Positions 27,784 through 37,161 of a stretch of 64,000 nt of DNA are shown here, piece by piece. The DNA comes from Saprospiraceae bacterium (GTDB taxonomy: Bacteria > Bacteroidota > Bacteroidia > Chitinophagales > Saprospiraceae). The translations under genes and the position numbers were made by a program. Position 1 is the first letter of the stretch. Every line of letters begins with the position of its first letter. The DNA lies in contig JAHDGU010000008.1 in NCBI GenBank assembly GCA_020627535.1, positions 124,001 through 188,000 of the forward strand, read 5' to 3'. The notes under the pieces were generated by a model. It saw nothing but the letters and a program-made list of their open reading frames with translations, searched no databases and had not been told where the DNA came from.

Positions 27784-28409
27784 GCAAGATTATCACCAAG
27801 GATGACCTGCGCTTGTGGGATCGTATCAAGCGCCTCAATCTTATCAATAGCATCACAGGCTACAAGCCGGCCAATCTCATTGGTACCAGATCTGCTGAGG
27901 GGCAAGACAACTTAGCAATCTTCAGCTCGGTAGTGCATCTCGGCAGCAATCCCGCATTGATCGGCATGATCACTAGGCCAGATGTGGTCGAGCGACACAC
28001 ACTGGAAAATATCCGTGAGACAGGACTCTACACCATCAATCATATCCCGCAGTCACTCATCCGACAAGCGCATTGGACGAGTGCCAATTGGCCCCGAGAA
28101 AAGTCGGAGTTTGAAGCTCTGGATATCATCAAAGAGGATCGAGAAGATTTCTCAGCGCCCTTTGTACAGGATGCAGAGGTGAAGATGGCAATGCATCTCG
28201 AGCAAGAAGTGCCCATCAAGGTCAATGGTACCATCATGATCATCGGACGTGTGCAATACATCATAGCACCATCAGAAGCTATCATGGAAGATGGTGCTCT
28301 AGACTATGATCAGCTCGCTACTGTCGCGATCTCTGGCTTGTCAAGCTACTATGGTACCATGCGCATTACGGACCTGCCTTATGCCAAGGTAGAAAACTGG
28401 GAAGAATGA
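27780..28409 (+). CDS. Flavin reductase-like FMN-binding protein
   Basis: A 209-residue split-barrel flavoprotein. The central region (NLAIFSSVVHLGSNPALIGMI...TGLYTINHIP) and later FSAPFVQDAEV...IMIIGRVQYI match the FMN-binding flavin reductase family. It would supply or bind reduced flavin. It overlaps both neighbours by 4 bp (ATGA on each side), so SDR, flavin reductase and cry-DASH form one tightly coupled operon; providing flavin to the cryptochrome is an attractive inference. Confidence 0.82.
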   Translation: MSKIITKDDLRLWDRIKRLNLINSITGYKPANLIGTRSAEGQDNLAIFSSVVHLGSNPALIGMITRPDVVERHTLENIRETGLYTINHIPQSLIRQAHWTSANWPREKSEFEALDIIKEDREDFSAPFVQDAEVKMAMHLEQEVPIKVNGTIMIIGRVQYIIAPSEAIMEDGALDYDQLATVAISGLSSYYGTMRITDLPYAKVENWEE

Positions 28410-29668
28410 ATCGGGCGGTCTATTGGTTTCGTAACAACTTACGGCTCCGGGACAATCCATCTCTTCTGAGATGTGTCGAAGAGTGCGATGAAGTCATTCC
28501 GGTCTGGGTGTACCAAGATCGGTGGGCTGGCACGGACAATCTCGGATTTGAGAAGATGGGTGGCTTCCGCCAAAAGTTTATGCTAGAGGCGGTGCAAGAT
28601 CTCCGCGAGCAGCTCCGAGCTCTCGGATCAGATCTACTCGTGCTGCGCGGAAGACCTGTAGAGTCCGTCATCGACTGCTGCGAAAAGTATGGAGTGAATC
28701 ATGTATATGCCAGTCGAGAGCATGCTGACTACGAAATCAAGCAAGAGGCTCGACTATCAGAGCAGATCAATCTTCATCTTTCGAGTGATCAAAGCCTCTA
28801 CATCGAGGGTGACTTGCCATTTGCGCTCGATCGACTTCCAAGAGTCTTCACGGACTTTCGCAAAAAGGTAGAAAAGTATAGCGAACCCCGCCAACAGGTA
28901 GAACCAGTAAAGTCTATACCGCCACTTCCATCTGGTTTTGAAGCCTCGGAGGATCTACAGATCACGAGACTCACAGTGGATGATAGAACTGCTCACCCAT
29001 TTCTCGGTGGAGAGCACGCAGCCTGGGAGCGCTTGCAGCACTATTTTGACGACAGTCAAGCTCTGAGTATCTACAAGAAGACACGCAATGGGCTGATCGG
29101 GACGATGTACTCCAGCAAGTTCAGCGCATATCTGTCCTTGGGTTGCATCTCAGCCGTGAGTATCTTCGATGAGATCGGCCGCTACGAGGATAAACATGGG
29201 AGCAATGAGAGCACCTATTGGCTATTCTTCGAGCTCTTGTGGCGAGAGTTTTTCCGATGGGTCGGGCTCAAGCATGGTTCCAGCATTTTTCGCGAAAGCG
29301 GGATCCTCAATCGCCAGCGCGATACCAAGGAAAATATGCAAAGCTTCCACAGATGGATGCATGGAGAGACCGGCGATGACTTCGTCGATGCCAATATGCG
29401 AGAGCTGGCTGCTACAGGTTTTATGAGCAATCGCGGTCGGCAGAACGTAGCCAGCTATCTGGTGCATAGACTCAAACAAAACTGGACATGGGGCGCCAAG
29501 TATTTTGAGTCGCAGCTCATCGACTATGATCCCACGAGCAACTGGTGCAACTGGATGTATCAGTCAGGTGTAGGAAATGATCCCCGAGACCGCGTCTTCA
29601 ACACTCAGAAACAAGCCAAGATGTATGACGAGGATGGTGCCTATCGACGCTTGTGGTTGGAGTCTTGA
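28406..29668 (+). CDS. DASH-family cryptochrome / photolyase
   Basis: A 420-residue photolyase-superfamily protein. The N-terminal alpha/beta antenna domain begins YWFRNNLRLRDNPSLL. The FAD-binding domain includes TYWLFFELLWREFFRWVG, TGFMSNRGRQNVASYL and SNWCNWMYQSGVGNDPR, which match cry-DASH proteins that repair CPD in single-stranded DNA (family knowledge). The C-terminus is short, without extension. Convergent with clpB; the stops are 3 bp apart. Confidence 0.9.
   Translation: MNRAVYWFRNNLRLRDNPSLLRCVEECDEVIPVWVYQDRWAGTDNLGFEKMGGFRQKFMLEAVQDLREQLRALGSDLLVLRGRPVESVIDCCEKYGVNHVYASREHADYEIKQEARLSEQINLHLSSDQSLYIEGDLPFALDRLPRVFTDFRKKVEKYSEPRQQVEPVKSIPPLPSGFEASEDLQITRLTVDDRTAHPFLGGEHAAWERLQHYFDDSQALSIYKKTRNGLIGTMYSSKFSAYLSLGCISAVSIFDEIGRYEDKHGSNESTYWLFFELLWREFFRWVGLKHGSSIFRESGILNRQRDTKENMQSFHRWMHGETGDDFVDANMRELAATGFMSNRGRQNVASYLVHRLKQNWTWGAKYFESQLIDYDPTSNWCNWMYQSGVGNDPRDRVFNTQKQAKMYDEDGAYRRLWLES
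28562..28575 (-). repeat. Mini-hairpin variant, stem GGC/GCC, loop GGAA
   Basis: Minus strand TTTT-GGC-GGAA-GCC, in the cry-DASH gene. The loop differs at one base but remains a GNRA type. Confidence 0.45.
29284..29300 (+). repeat. GAAA mini-hairpin, stem CGC/GCG
   Basis: CATTTTT-CGC-GAAA-GCG, on the sense strand of the cry-DASH gene. Confidence 0.55.
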
Positions 29669-29671
29669 TCC

Positions 29672-32284
29672 CTAGTTTTCCTCCGCACTTACGGGTCTCC
29701 GGAATACGACCTTGTTGTCAAAGACATCCAAGATGATCTTGTCACCTTCTCCGATTTTTTGCAGAAGCAGCTGTTTGCTCAGCTCATTCATGACACGCTT
29801 TTGGATTACACGCTTGAGTGGTCGCGCACCAAATTCTGGATTGAAACCCTTGTGCGCGAGCCAGTCCATGGCATGCTCTGCGACCTCAAGTACGATGCCA
29901 CGCTCTGCCAGGATAGATCTGAGCTGAGTGATCTGTAGCTCAGAGATGGCTCTGATATCTGTCTTAGATAGCGGTCTGAACATGACGACCTCATCGATAC
30001 GATTGAGAAACTCCGGCCGCACAGTCTGTTTGAGTAAACCGAAGAGCATCTCTTTGGTGCTATCGATGATCTGCTCTTGATTGTCATCATTGATCCGTTC
30101 AAATTGATTGCGGATCACATCCGAGCCGATGTTGGATGTCATGATGATGATCGCATTACTAAAGTTGGCTACGCGGCCCTTATTATCGGTCAATCGGCCA
30201 TCTTCCAAGACTTGCAACAAGATATTGAAGACATCGGGGTGTGCCTTTTCGATCTCATCTAGGAGTACTACGCTGTATGGCTTGCGACGCACTGCTTCTG
30301 TCAATTGACCACCTTCGTCATAGCCTACATATCCTGGAGGAGCTCCGACAAGTCTGCTGACGGCGTGCTTCTCTTGATACTCGCTCATGTCGATACGGGT
30401 CATGAGATTCTCATCGTCAAATAGATACTCTGCCAGCGCTTTGGCGAGTTCTGTTTTACCTACGCCGGTCGTTCCAAGAAATAAGAAGGAACCGATAGGT
30501 CGATTGCCTTGCGTCAATCCAGTGCGGCTACGCCGTATCGCGTCCGCTACAGCTTCGACAGCTTCATCTTGACCGATCACGCGCTTGTGGAGATCTTGCT
30601 CAAGGTGTATGAGTTTCTCCCTCTCGCTCTGTAGCATCCGAGTGACAGGTACACCAGTCCACTTACTGACAATAGCAGCGATATCTTCCGCGTCAACTTC
30701 CTCCTTCACGAGCATCTTACCGGCCTCTTGCATCACTTGTAGCTGTGTCATATAGCCTTCGAGTTCTGCTTCCACTTCTGGTATCCGTGCGTATCTGATC
30801 TCCGCGACTTCGCTGAAGTTGCCCTCTCGCTCTGCGCGATTGCTTTCTAGTTTGAGTTGCTCGATACGCTCCTTGGACTGCTGCACTCCGAGGACGATTT
30901 CACGTTCTGATTCCCAGCGCGATCTGATTTCATTGCGCTGTTCTGTGAAGTTGGCGATGGTTTCATCGAGCTGCTTCACTTTGGCCTTGTCCTTCTCTCG
31001 CTTCATCGCCTCTCGCTCGATCTCATATTGGCGGATCTTGCGTTCCACTTCATCAAGCTCCTCTGGCATCGAGTTCATCTCGAGTCTGAGCCTCGCAGCA
31101 GCTTCATCAACGAGATCGATGGCTTTGTCTGGCAAGTAGCGATCCGTGATGTAACGATTGGATAGCTGTACGGCGGAGATGATGGCCGCATCAGTGATAT
31201 TGATCTTGTGATGTGTCTCGTAGCGCTCTTTCAGCCCACGAAGGATTGAGATCGAATCTACTTCATTGGGCTCATTGACGGAGACAGTCTGGAACCTCCG
31301 TTCGAGAGCCTTATCTTTTTCAAAGTACTTCTGGTATTCATCTAGCGTCGTTGCGCCGATGGCTCTGAGTTCGCCACGTGCGAGAGCAGGCTTAAGAATA
31401 TTGGCAGCGTCCATAGCGCCTTGATTTTTTCCTGCTCCTACGAGCGTGTGAATCTCGTCTATGAATAGGAAGATCTCACCGTCTGCTTTGATGACTTCAT
31501 TGATGACAGCTTTGAGCCGCTCTTCAAATTCGCCTTGGTATTTTGCACCAGCGATCAAAGCGCCCATATCGAGCGAATAGATTTGCTTCTGTTGAAGATC
31601 TTCTGGCACATCACCATTGACGATCCGATGCGCAAGTCCCTCTATGATGGCAGTTTTTCCTACGCCTGGTTGGCCGATCAATATAGGATTGTTCTTGGTT
31701 CGTCTCGCGAGTATGTGTAGTACCCGTCGGATCTCTTCATCTCTTCCGATGACAGGATCGAGCTTGCCAGAGTTTGCCTTGTCATTGAGATTGATGGCGT
31801 ACTTATTCAGTGCATTGTAAGTGTTCTCGGCGCTAGAGCTAGTGACACGATTTCCTTTGCGGATGTCCTTGATGCTTGCAAGCAATGCCTTCTCTTTGAG
31901 TCCATGATTCTTCAAGACCTGTGAGGCTGGATCATTGAGCCGGAGGATTCCTATTAGGAGATGCTCTATGGCGACATACTCATCGCCAAAAGCTTTGAGG
32001 CTAGCATTGGCCTCCTGGACTCCTTGATTGAGGGAACGGGATATGTATTGATCACCGCCATTTCCTTTGGCAAGTCCGGAGATGAGTTTGTCGAGATCTG
32101 CTCGTACGGCTGTCGCCGAAATGGACTGTTTCTTCAAGAGGATCGGTACGACAGAGTCATCAGTCGCTAGGATCGCGCTCAGCAGATGCGCTGGCTCTAT
32201 GGCTGCATGCTTCTCAATGATGGCGATCTGATGAGCTCTTTGGAAGGCCTCCTGAGACTTGATGGTGAAGTTGTTGAGATTCAT
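29672..32284 (-). CDS. clpB: ATP-dependent disaggregase ClpB
   Basis: An 870-residue Hsp100 chaperone that, with DnaK, resolves protein aggregates. Domains in order: Clp N-terminal repeats (about 1-145), AAA1 with GQPGVGKT and [14 protein letters not shown], a long coiled-coil M-domain (about 400-525) that distinguishes ClpB from ClpA/C, and AAA2 with [12 protein letters not shown] and [12 protein letters not shown]. The start [17 protein letters not shown] matches the family; an in-frame ATG at 32326 adds an unlikely basic leader. No CIRCE-like repeat was found upstream. Confidence 0.97.
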   Translation of the reverse strand: MNLNNFTIKSQEAFQRAHQIAIIEKHAAIEPAHLLSAILATDDSVVPILLKKQSISATAVRADLDKLISGLAKGNGGDQYISRSLNQGVQEANASLKAFGDEYVAIEHLLIGILRLNDPASQVLKNHGLKEKALLASIKDIRKGNRVTSSSAENTYNALNKYAINLNDKANSGKLDPVIGRDEEIRRVLHILARRTKNNPILIGQPGVGKTAIIEGLAHRIVNGDVPEDLQQKQIYSLDMGALIAGAKYQGEFEERLKAVINEVIKADGEIFLFIDEIHTLVGAGKNQGAMDAANILKPALARGELRAIGATTLDEYQKYFEKDKALERRFQTVSVNEPNEVDSISILRGLKERYETHHKINITDAAIISAVQLSNRYITDRYLPDKAIDLVDEAAARLRLEMNSMPEELDEVERKIRQYEIEREAMKREKDKAKVKQLDETIANFTEQRNEIRSRWESEREIVLGVQQSKERIEQLKLESNRAEREGNFSEVAEIRYARIPEVEAELEGYMTQLQVMQEAGKMLVKEEVDAEDIAAIVSKWTGVPVTRMLQSEREKLIHLEQDLHKRVIGQDEAVEAVADAIRRSRTGLTQGNRPIGSFLFLGTTGVGKTELAKALAEYLFDDENLMTRIDMSEYQEKHAVSRLVGAPPGYVGYDEGGQLTEAVRRKPYSVVLLDEIEKAHPDVFNILLQVLEDGRLTDNKGRVANFSNAIIIMTSNIGSDVIRNQFERINDDNQEQIIDSTKEMLFGLLKQTVRPEFLNRIDEVVMFRPLSKTDIRAISELQITQLRSILAERGIVLEVAEHAMDWLAHKGFNPEFGARPLKRVIQKRVMNELSKQLLLQKIGEGDKIILDVFDNKVVFRRPVSAEEN

Positions 32285-32464
32285 ATTTTGGGACTTCTTG
32301 TGTTTTTTACGTCTGTACGAGATCAAAAAGTGTTCTAGCAGCTCAAATCACTTGACTTGCTGACATTATGGCTTGATATTGAGCGACTTAGTGTCAAAAT
32401 GGCGCTTGTTGTTCTGCACTTTGATCATTTCGTCATGAAAAGCTTTGTATCATTGTCTGATTAG

Positions 32465-33667
32465 ATGACGAAGACGGCCAAAGATCGATGGGTAGAGATC
32501 GGTAGCTTGATAGCGCTGCTCTTGGGGATTGTCTTGGGACTTCTGTTGCCCGAGATATCAGCTCATTTTAGTTTCGTCGGCCGCATCTTTTTGCTACTCC
32601 TCAAGGTGTTAATCTTGCCGATCATCATCGTATCTCTTTTTCTGGCTTTCGCCAAAATGAGCTCTGCTGCCAAGCTTGGTAGTCTAGGCTGGAGGACGGT
32701 TGTTTACTACTTTTTCAGCACTTGCCTCGCTGTGATCATAGGATTGATCTTGGCAAATATTTTCATCTTTTCTGGTGGAAGCTCAGGTCATGAGCTCATC
32801 GAAGGTCGAGAGTCTACAGATTTTGTGACGCGTTTGCTCAGTGACAATATCTTTCAGTCGCTAGCAGATGGTGAGATCTTGCACATTGTCATTTTTACCA
32901 TTCTCTTTGGACTCGCCTTTGTGAATGTGCAGCACGATACAAAGCATCAGCTGACCAATCTTGCCGAGGTGAGTTTTGAGGTGCTGATGCGAATGATTCA
33001 CTGGGTGCTCCTCTTGGCGCCATTGGGTATTTTGTCTTTGGTATGGTCTACGATCGGTGATATGGATATGTCGGATTTTTCTCAATTGGGGAAATTCTTT
33101 TTGGCGACAGCCATCGCAGCCCTCGTGCATGCCCTGATCAGCTTACCTCTACTCGGGAGATTCCTCGGTCGATTTGATGCTTGGTCCTACTTCTTGAGAG
33201 TGAAGCAAGCACTGATCATCTCGCTAGCTACCGCAAGCAGCGCTGCAACACTACCCATTTCCACGAAAGTGGTAGAAGATGATGGCGTATCAGAGGAGGT
33301 CTCCAGATTTGTGCTGCCTCTCGGCGCTACGCTCAATATGGACGGCTCGGCGCTATACCAGGCGCTCTTGACCATGCTATTTGTCAATCTAGCTGGTATG
33401 GATATCACACTTGGTCAGCAAATTCTTGTCTTTGTATTCATCGTCCTGTCGTCGGCTGGGACTGCTGGTGTTCCTTCTGGCGGTATCGTGATGATGACGA
33501 TGGTGATCGAGCTGCTTGGTATCCCCAATGGGGAGTACTACCTGGGACTTTACATCTTGGTCGACAGATTTTGGGACTATCCGATTACGTCTATCAATGT
33601 ATGGAGTGATCTGGTTGGTGCCAAGACCGTAGATCAATGGCTCAATCGATCATATGAAGAGACGTGA
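32465..33667 (+). CDS. Dicarboxylate/amino acid:cation symporter (DAACS family)
   Basis: A 400-residue inner-membrane transporter of the GltP/DctA family with about eight membrane spans and two re-entrant loops. The serine-rich loop TASSAATLPIS and the NMDG motif GATLNMDGSALYQ bind substrate and Na+/H+. Probable substrates are glutamate, aspartate or C4-dicarboxylates; the sequence does not decide. The gene overlaps the LD-carboxypeptidase gene by 14 bp, suggesting that peptidoglycan-derived amino acids could be the link, which is inference. Confidence 0.9.
   Translation: MTKTAKDRWVEIGSLIALLLGIVLGLLLPEISAHFSFVGRIFLLLLKVLILPIIIVSLFLAFAKMSSAAKLGSLGWRTVVYYFFSTCLAVIIGLILANIFIFSGGSSGHELIEGRESTDFVTRLLSDNIFQSLADGEILHIVIFTILFGLAFVNVQHDTKHQLTNLAEVSFEVLMRMIHWVLLLAPLGILSLVWSTIGDMDMSDFSQLGKFFLATAIAALVHALISLPLLGRFLGRFDAWSYFLRVKQALIISLATASSAATLPISTKVVEDDGVSEEVSRFVLPLGATLNMDGSALYQALLTMLFVNLAGMDITLGQQILVFVFIVLSSAGTAGVPSGGIVMMTMVIELLGIPNGEYYLGLYILVDRFWDYPITSINVWSDLVGAKTVDQWLNRSYEET
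32644..32659 (-). repeat. GAAA mini-hairpin, stem GGC/GCC
   Basis: Minus strand CATTTT-GGC-GAAA-GCC, antisense within the symporter gene (codons AFAKM). Confidence 0.6.
33256..33272 (+). repeat. GAAA mini-hairpin, stem CCAC/GTGG
   Basis: CATTT-CCAC-GAAA-GTGG, sense strand, in the symporter gene just after the serine-rich loop. All four stem pairs differ from the main type, yet pairing is perfect. Confidence 0.55.
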
Positions 33668-34637
33668 TTTTGTCAAGCAAGCGAGCGCTGGCCTCGTGGC
33701 TCTTCCAGCACTGAATCTAGTCAGTGATATCCCGACAAGGTGTAAACCAGTCGGTCTGGATCAAGCAAAGACAGTAAGACTCATCGCCCCAGGTGGTCCA
33801 CTAGATCAAGCTCGTCTTGACAAGGCCATGGCTGCTATGAAGAGCTTAGGCTTGAAGCCGAGTGCTGGTATGCACTGTCTTGAGCAGGACGGATATCTGG
33901 CAGGTAGTGATGCACAGCGATTGGAGGATCTACATGATGCATATCGTGATCCATCAGTTGACCTTATCTGGGCGATCCGAGGTGGCTATGGCTGCACGCG
34001 CCTGCTGTCGGAGATAGACTACAAGCTCATCAAGCGCAATCCTAAGATCCTCATCGGATTCAGCGATATCACGGCCTTGCTTCTAGCCATCTACGAGCGG
34101 ACCGGTGTCATAGGATTTCATGGTCCATTGGCCTCTTGGCCATTTACAGAGTTCAATGCACGACATCTCAAAGTGCTGTATGCTGAGTCCACAGGTCTCA
34201 CAATCCATGGCTCTGAAGCAGAAGTCTTGCGATCAGGCAGTACCGCTGGTAAGTTGATTGGTGGCAACCTGAGCTTGCTTGCGAGTATGGCAGGCACCAG
34301 ATATCTGCCCAAGCTTAATGATGCCTTGATATTCATAGAAGATGTCGGAGAGGATCCCTATCGTATCGATCGGATGCTCACCCAGCTCAGACAGTCCGCC
34401 GGACTCGAGGAAGCGGCTGGATTGATTTTCGGTGAGTTTGCTGACTGCGACGATTCCGATCCAGGCTACGGTCTGAGATATACACTGCAGCGACAAGTCG
34501 ATGAGCTCGCTGTCCCTGCACTTTTCAATTTTCCATTTGGCCATGATAGGAATATGTGTACACTGCCAATCGGTATCAGTGCACAAATGGATACTGGTAG
34601 CAAAAGCCTTACACTTCTGGAGTCGGCCGTAATATAA
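33654..34637 (+). CDS. LD-carboxypeptidase (peptidase S66), probably exported
   Basis: A 327-residue S66 peptidase, which removes the terminal D-Ala from muropeptide tetrapeptides during murein recycling. Family blocks: VRLIAPGGPL, DLIWAIRGGYGCTRLL, LIGFSDITALL (nucleophile Ser region), GGNLSLLASMAGT, FIEDVGEDPYRIDRM and FPFGHDRNMCTLPIG (catalytic His). The N-terminus MKRRDFVKQASAGLVALPAL looks like a Tat signal, so it may act in the periplasm instead of the cytoplasm, which is unusual for LdcA. Confidence 0.88.
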   Translation: MKRRDFVKQASAGLVALPALNLVSDIPTRCKPVGLDQAKTVRLIAPGGPLDQARLDKAMAAMKSLGLKPSAGMHCLEQDGYLAGSDAQRLEDLHDAYRDPSVDLIWAIRGGYGCTRLLSEIDYKLIKRNPKILIGFSDITALLLAIYERTGVIGFHGPLASWPFTEFNARHLKVLYAESTGLTIHGSEAEVLRSGSTAGKLIGGNLSLLASMAGTRYLPKLNDALIFIEDVGEDPYRIDRMLTQLRQSAGLEEAAGLIFGEFADCDDSDPGYGLRYTLQRQVDELAVPALFNFPFGHDRNMCTLPIGISAQMDTGSKSLTLLESAVI

Positions 34638-34700
34638 AGCTTCTTCTTCTGTGAGTCTTCTCGAAGCGGATATTTGCAATCCAATCAGTCTATCAAGCTC

Positions 34701-36056
34701 ATGAGAATTGCTCTAACAATTGTTCTACTGATCGCAGGACTGTGTGCCTCCACACAGACATTGCTCTCCGAGATAGACTTCTACAGTATCGATGAGATGC
34801 AATGGTCTGCCTTTGCAGACGAGCGCTATGAGCAGTACTATGATCAGGAGCGTAATGTCAACACATTTCGTCAGGAGTTTTTCCGGCCTTGGGGAGCTAA
34901 GCGCGATGCTGAAGCTATCATCAAGAAGTGGTGTGCCATGCCCGAGAACTTGCCTTGCTATCATCACACACTGAGGGCCTACGACGATGAAGATCTCAGA
35001 CTCTTGAGTGATCGACTGGCGAGGGTAAGTACAGTAGGGCGTAATGCACTCATCACAGACAATAGCTCTTTGCGCAGTATGCCAAGCGATGCAAAGTGCC
35101 TGAAGCGCATCCATCGAGCTGGTGAGCTGTTTCCTTTTGACTACTTCCAGGAAAGTGGATTGTGGTTAGCAACTCCAATCCATGTCATCGCCGAGACAGA
35201 TGATGGTCTGTGGCTCCTGGTGGACAGTCACTGCGGCGTGGGCTGGATACCGTCTAGGGACGCAGCCTATCTAGAGGACCTACAAGAAGATCTGGTGCTG
35301 AGGGCTGAGCTGTCTATATGTACCGAAGACGATCTTATCACACGGACAGAGCGAGGAGTCTATGAGTTGCATATCGGGACGATCCTTCCCTCTCATCAAG
35401 GTCAGGTCATGCTCCCTTATCGCAATGGTAGCGGATTTCTCTCCTTTGATCCGGTGACGCTAGATCAGGATATCGAGTCGTTTCCTCTAAGCTTCACAGA
35501 AAAGAATGTCAAGATGATTCTCTCGAGGCTGCACGGCGAGCTCTATGGCTGGGGTGGCAATGCCGGCGGACGTGACTGCTCGTCAACACTCAAGGATTAC
35601 TTTGCTTGCTTTGGCATCTGGATTCCTCGCAACTCCTATGCGCAAGCGCAGTCAGCTAGAGTCATTGAGTTGGCCGGCGATCAAGAGGCGAAGCATCAAC
35701 AGATCACTGAGGAAGCGATCCCATTCTTAAGTACCATCTACAAAAAGGGTCACATCGTGCTGTATGGTGGGAAAAGTGATCAAGGCATAGCGCTAGCTTT
35801 TCACAATACTTGGGCACTCAAAGTATGGCACAAGGACAAGTCACTGCTCAAGGTTTCCAAGAGATCCGCGGAATTAGGGACCTTTGGCTTCCATGCGGAT
35901 GGTGACAAGCCTGGATGGGTTCAGAGTCGTATTCCTATCGGAGCTGCAGTGATTACACGTATTGATCCAGGCGAGGCATTTTCGCGAAAGCGCAAAATAC
36001 AGGCAGAGGACTTTCTTGACAGATATCTGTATTTGACTCACCACGGTATCCGCTAA
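34701..36056 (+). CDS. SH3-domain NlpC/P60 family cell-wall peptidase-like protein
   Basis: A 451-residue exported protein (signal MRIALTIVLLIAGLCAST; ATG 34701 chosen over TTG 34674). A helical N-terminal region and SH3-like barrels (WLATPIHVIAETDDGLWLLVDSHCGVGWIP) precede an NlpC/P60 domain with the catalytic cysteine context LYGWGGNAGGRDCSSTLKDYF and the His context KGHIVLYGG. Predicted to cleave peptidoglycan peptides (gamma-D-Glu-diamino acid bond). It follows the LD-carboxypeptidase, so the two make a murein-processing pair. Confidence 0.85.
   Translation: MRIALTIVLLIAGLCASTQTLLSEIDFYSIDEMQWSAFADERYEQYYDQERNVNTFRQEFFRPWGAKRDAEAIIKKWCAMPENLPCYHHTLRAYDDEDLRLLSDRLARVSTVGRNALITDNSSLRSMPSDAKCLKRIHRAGELFPFDYFQESGLWLATPIHVIAETDDGLWLLVDSHCGVGWIPSRDAAYLEDLQEDLVLRAELSICTEDDLITRTERGVYELHIGTILPSHQGQVMLPYRNGSGFLSFDPVTLDQDIESFPLSFTEKNVKMILSRLHGELYGWGGNAGGRDCSSTLKDYFACFGIWIPRNSYAQAQSARVIELAGDQEAKHQQITEEAIPFLSTIYKKGHIVLYGGKSDQGIALAFHNTWALKVWHKDKSLLKVSKRSAELGTFGFHADGDKPGWVQSRIPIGAAVITRIDPGEAFSRKRKIQAEDFLDRYLYLTHHGIR
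35977..35992 (+). repeat. GAAA mini-hairpin, stem CGC/GCG
   Basis: CATTTT-CGC-GAAA-GCG, followed by C-AAAAT, giving an almost complete palindrome; sense strand in the NlpC/P60 gene. Confidence 0.55.
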
Positions 36057-36058
36057 GC

Positions 36059-36508
36059 ATGGAGCCACGTCAAGAAATGATCCAAGCACTCAGGGATGCG
36101 CTTGATCTCCATATGAGAAGCCTCATTGACCAGCAAAAGATGCTTGAAGAGTCGCGAGACCAAGAGGGCAAAAGTTCGGCAGGCGATAAGTATGAGACCA
36201 CCAGAGAGCGAATCAGTGCAGAGCTAGATCGTGTGGACAACAAGATACAAGAGACCCAAAGAAGTCTACTTCTCGTCGAACAAATCGCTAAGCGAGCAAG
36301 CTCGGAGAGGGTTTCGCTAGGCTCTCTAGTTCAGACTACCAAAGGGCGATTCCTGCTTGGGGTGGCTTCATCAGCTGTGCATACATCCCACGGTAAGGTC
36401 TACTGCATCTCTCCATCAGCACCGTATGCTGAGTGCATAATAGGTCTACGGCTTGGAGAGAAGTTTGTCTTCAGAGAACAGATGGATGAAATACTTGCGC
36501 TCGACTAG
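36059..36508 (+). CDS. GreA/GreB-like transcript cleavage factor homolog
   Basis: A 149-residue protein. The N-terminal half is a predicted antiparallel coiled coil (about 1-80) carrying acidic residues, and the C-terminal half (VSLGSLVQTTKGRFLLGV...KVYCISPSAPYAECIIGLRLGEKFVF) is the Gre-type FKBP-like domain. Such Gre-like proteins in the Bacteroidota are often misannotated as 3-oxoacyl-ACP synthases. It probably binds the RNA polymerase secondary channel, but cleavage activity is not shown. Starts 2 bp after the NlpC/P60 stop; convergent with hemolysin III, 2 bp apart. Confidence 0.75.
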   Translation: MEPRQEMIQALRDALDLHMRSLIDQQKMLEESRDQEGKSSAGDKYETTRERISAELDRVDNKIQETQRSLLLVEQIAKRASSERVSLGSLVQTTKGRFLLGVASSAVHTSHGKVYCISPSAPYAECIIGLRLGEKFVFREQMDEILALD

Positions 36509-36510
36509 CC

Positions 36511-37149
36511 CTAGACAGGTGTCAAGGCAAACCAGATTGCCAAGAAGTGAAAGAAGGCACCAAGCATGACCCATATGTGCCATATGGTATGATTCCAAGG
36601 TCGCTGATTTCGCAAATAAAAATATACCCCGATACTGTAGCAAGCACCACCGGTAATGATCATCCAAAATACAAGTAATGGCATCACTGACCACATCATA
36701 GGTATCACGATTGCTGCCATCCAGCCGAGCGCAACATAGAAAAATGTCAGTAGGCGATCATGCGACTCGATATACCTGAGTTTGAGCAATATGCCTATCG
36801 CCACTAGTGACCACATCGCTATCAGATAGATAGTGCCTGTGCTATTGGGTAGGTAAATCGGAATGAGTGGTGTATTGGTCCCGGCGATCAAGAAGAATAT
36901 GCTGAGATGATCGAGCAGCTTGGTCGTCTTGTGATATTTAGTGAAGTACAGTGCATGATAGACGGCAGATGCCAACATAGTTGCTGCTAGACCAAAGGCG
37001 TATACGCTAGCCGCTAGCCACGCATAATTGACATCGGTCGCTAGACTACGCAGGAGCAAAAATGGAAAAGCTACAATACTGCCAAAGAATGCCAAGCCAT
37101 GGGTGATCGCATTGGCTCTCTCTGTTTTTCTCTTTAGGGTGATATTCAT
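36511..37149 (-). CDS. Hemolysin III / PAQR-family membrane protein
   Basis: A 212-residue protein with seven predicted transmembrane helices. The PAQR motifs are visible: ERANAITHGLAFFGS (N-terminal His), SAVYHALYF...TTKLLDHLSIFFLIAGT (Ser, His, Asp) and HTIWHIWVMLGAFFHF (C-terminal His pair), which form the zinc site of this superfamily. Bacterial members are annotated as hemolysin III or TrhA and are linked to membrane fluidity. Divergent from the PLP enzyme gene with only 12 bp between starts. Confidence 0.9.
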   Translation of the reverse strand: MNITLKRKTERANAITHGLAFFGSIVAFPFLLLRSLATDVNYAWLAASVYAFGLAATMLASAVYHALYFTKYHKTTKLLDHLSIFFLIAGTNTPLIPIYLPNSTGTIYLIAMWSLVAIGILLKLRYIESHDRLLTFFYVALGWMAAIVIPMMWSVMPLLVFWMIITGGACYSIGVYFYLRNQRPWNHTIWHIWVMLGAFFHFLAIWFALTPV

Positions 37150-37161
37150 GGATGTTATCGG

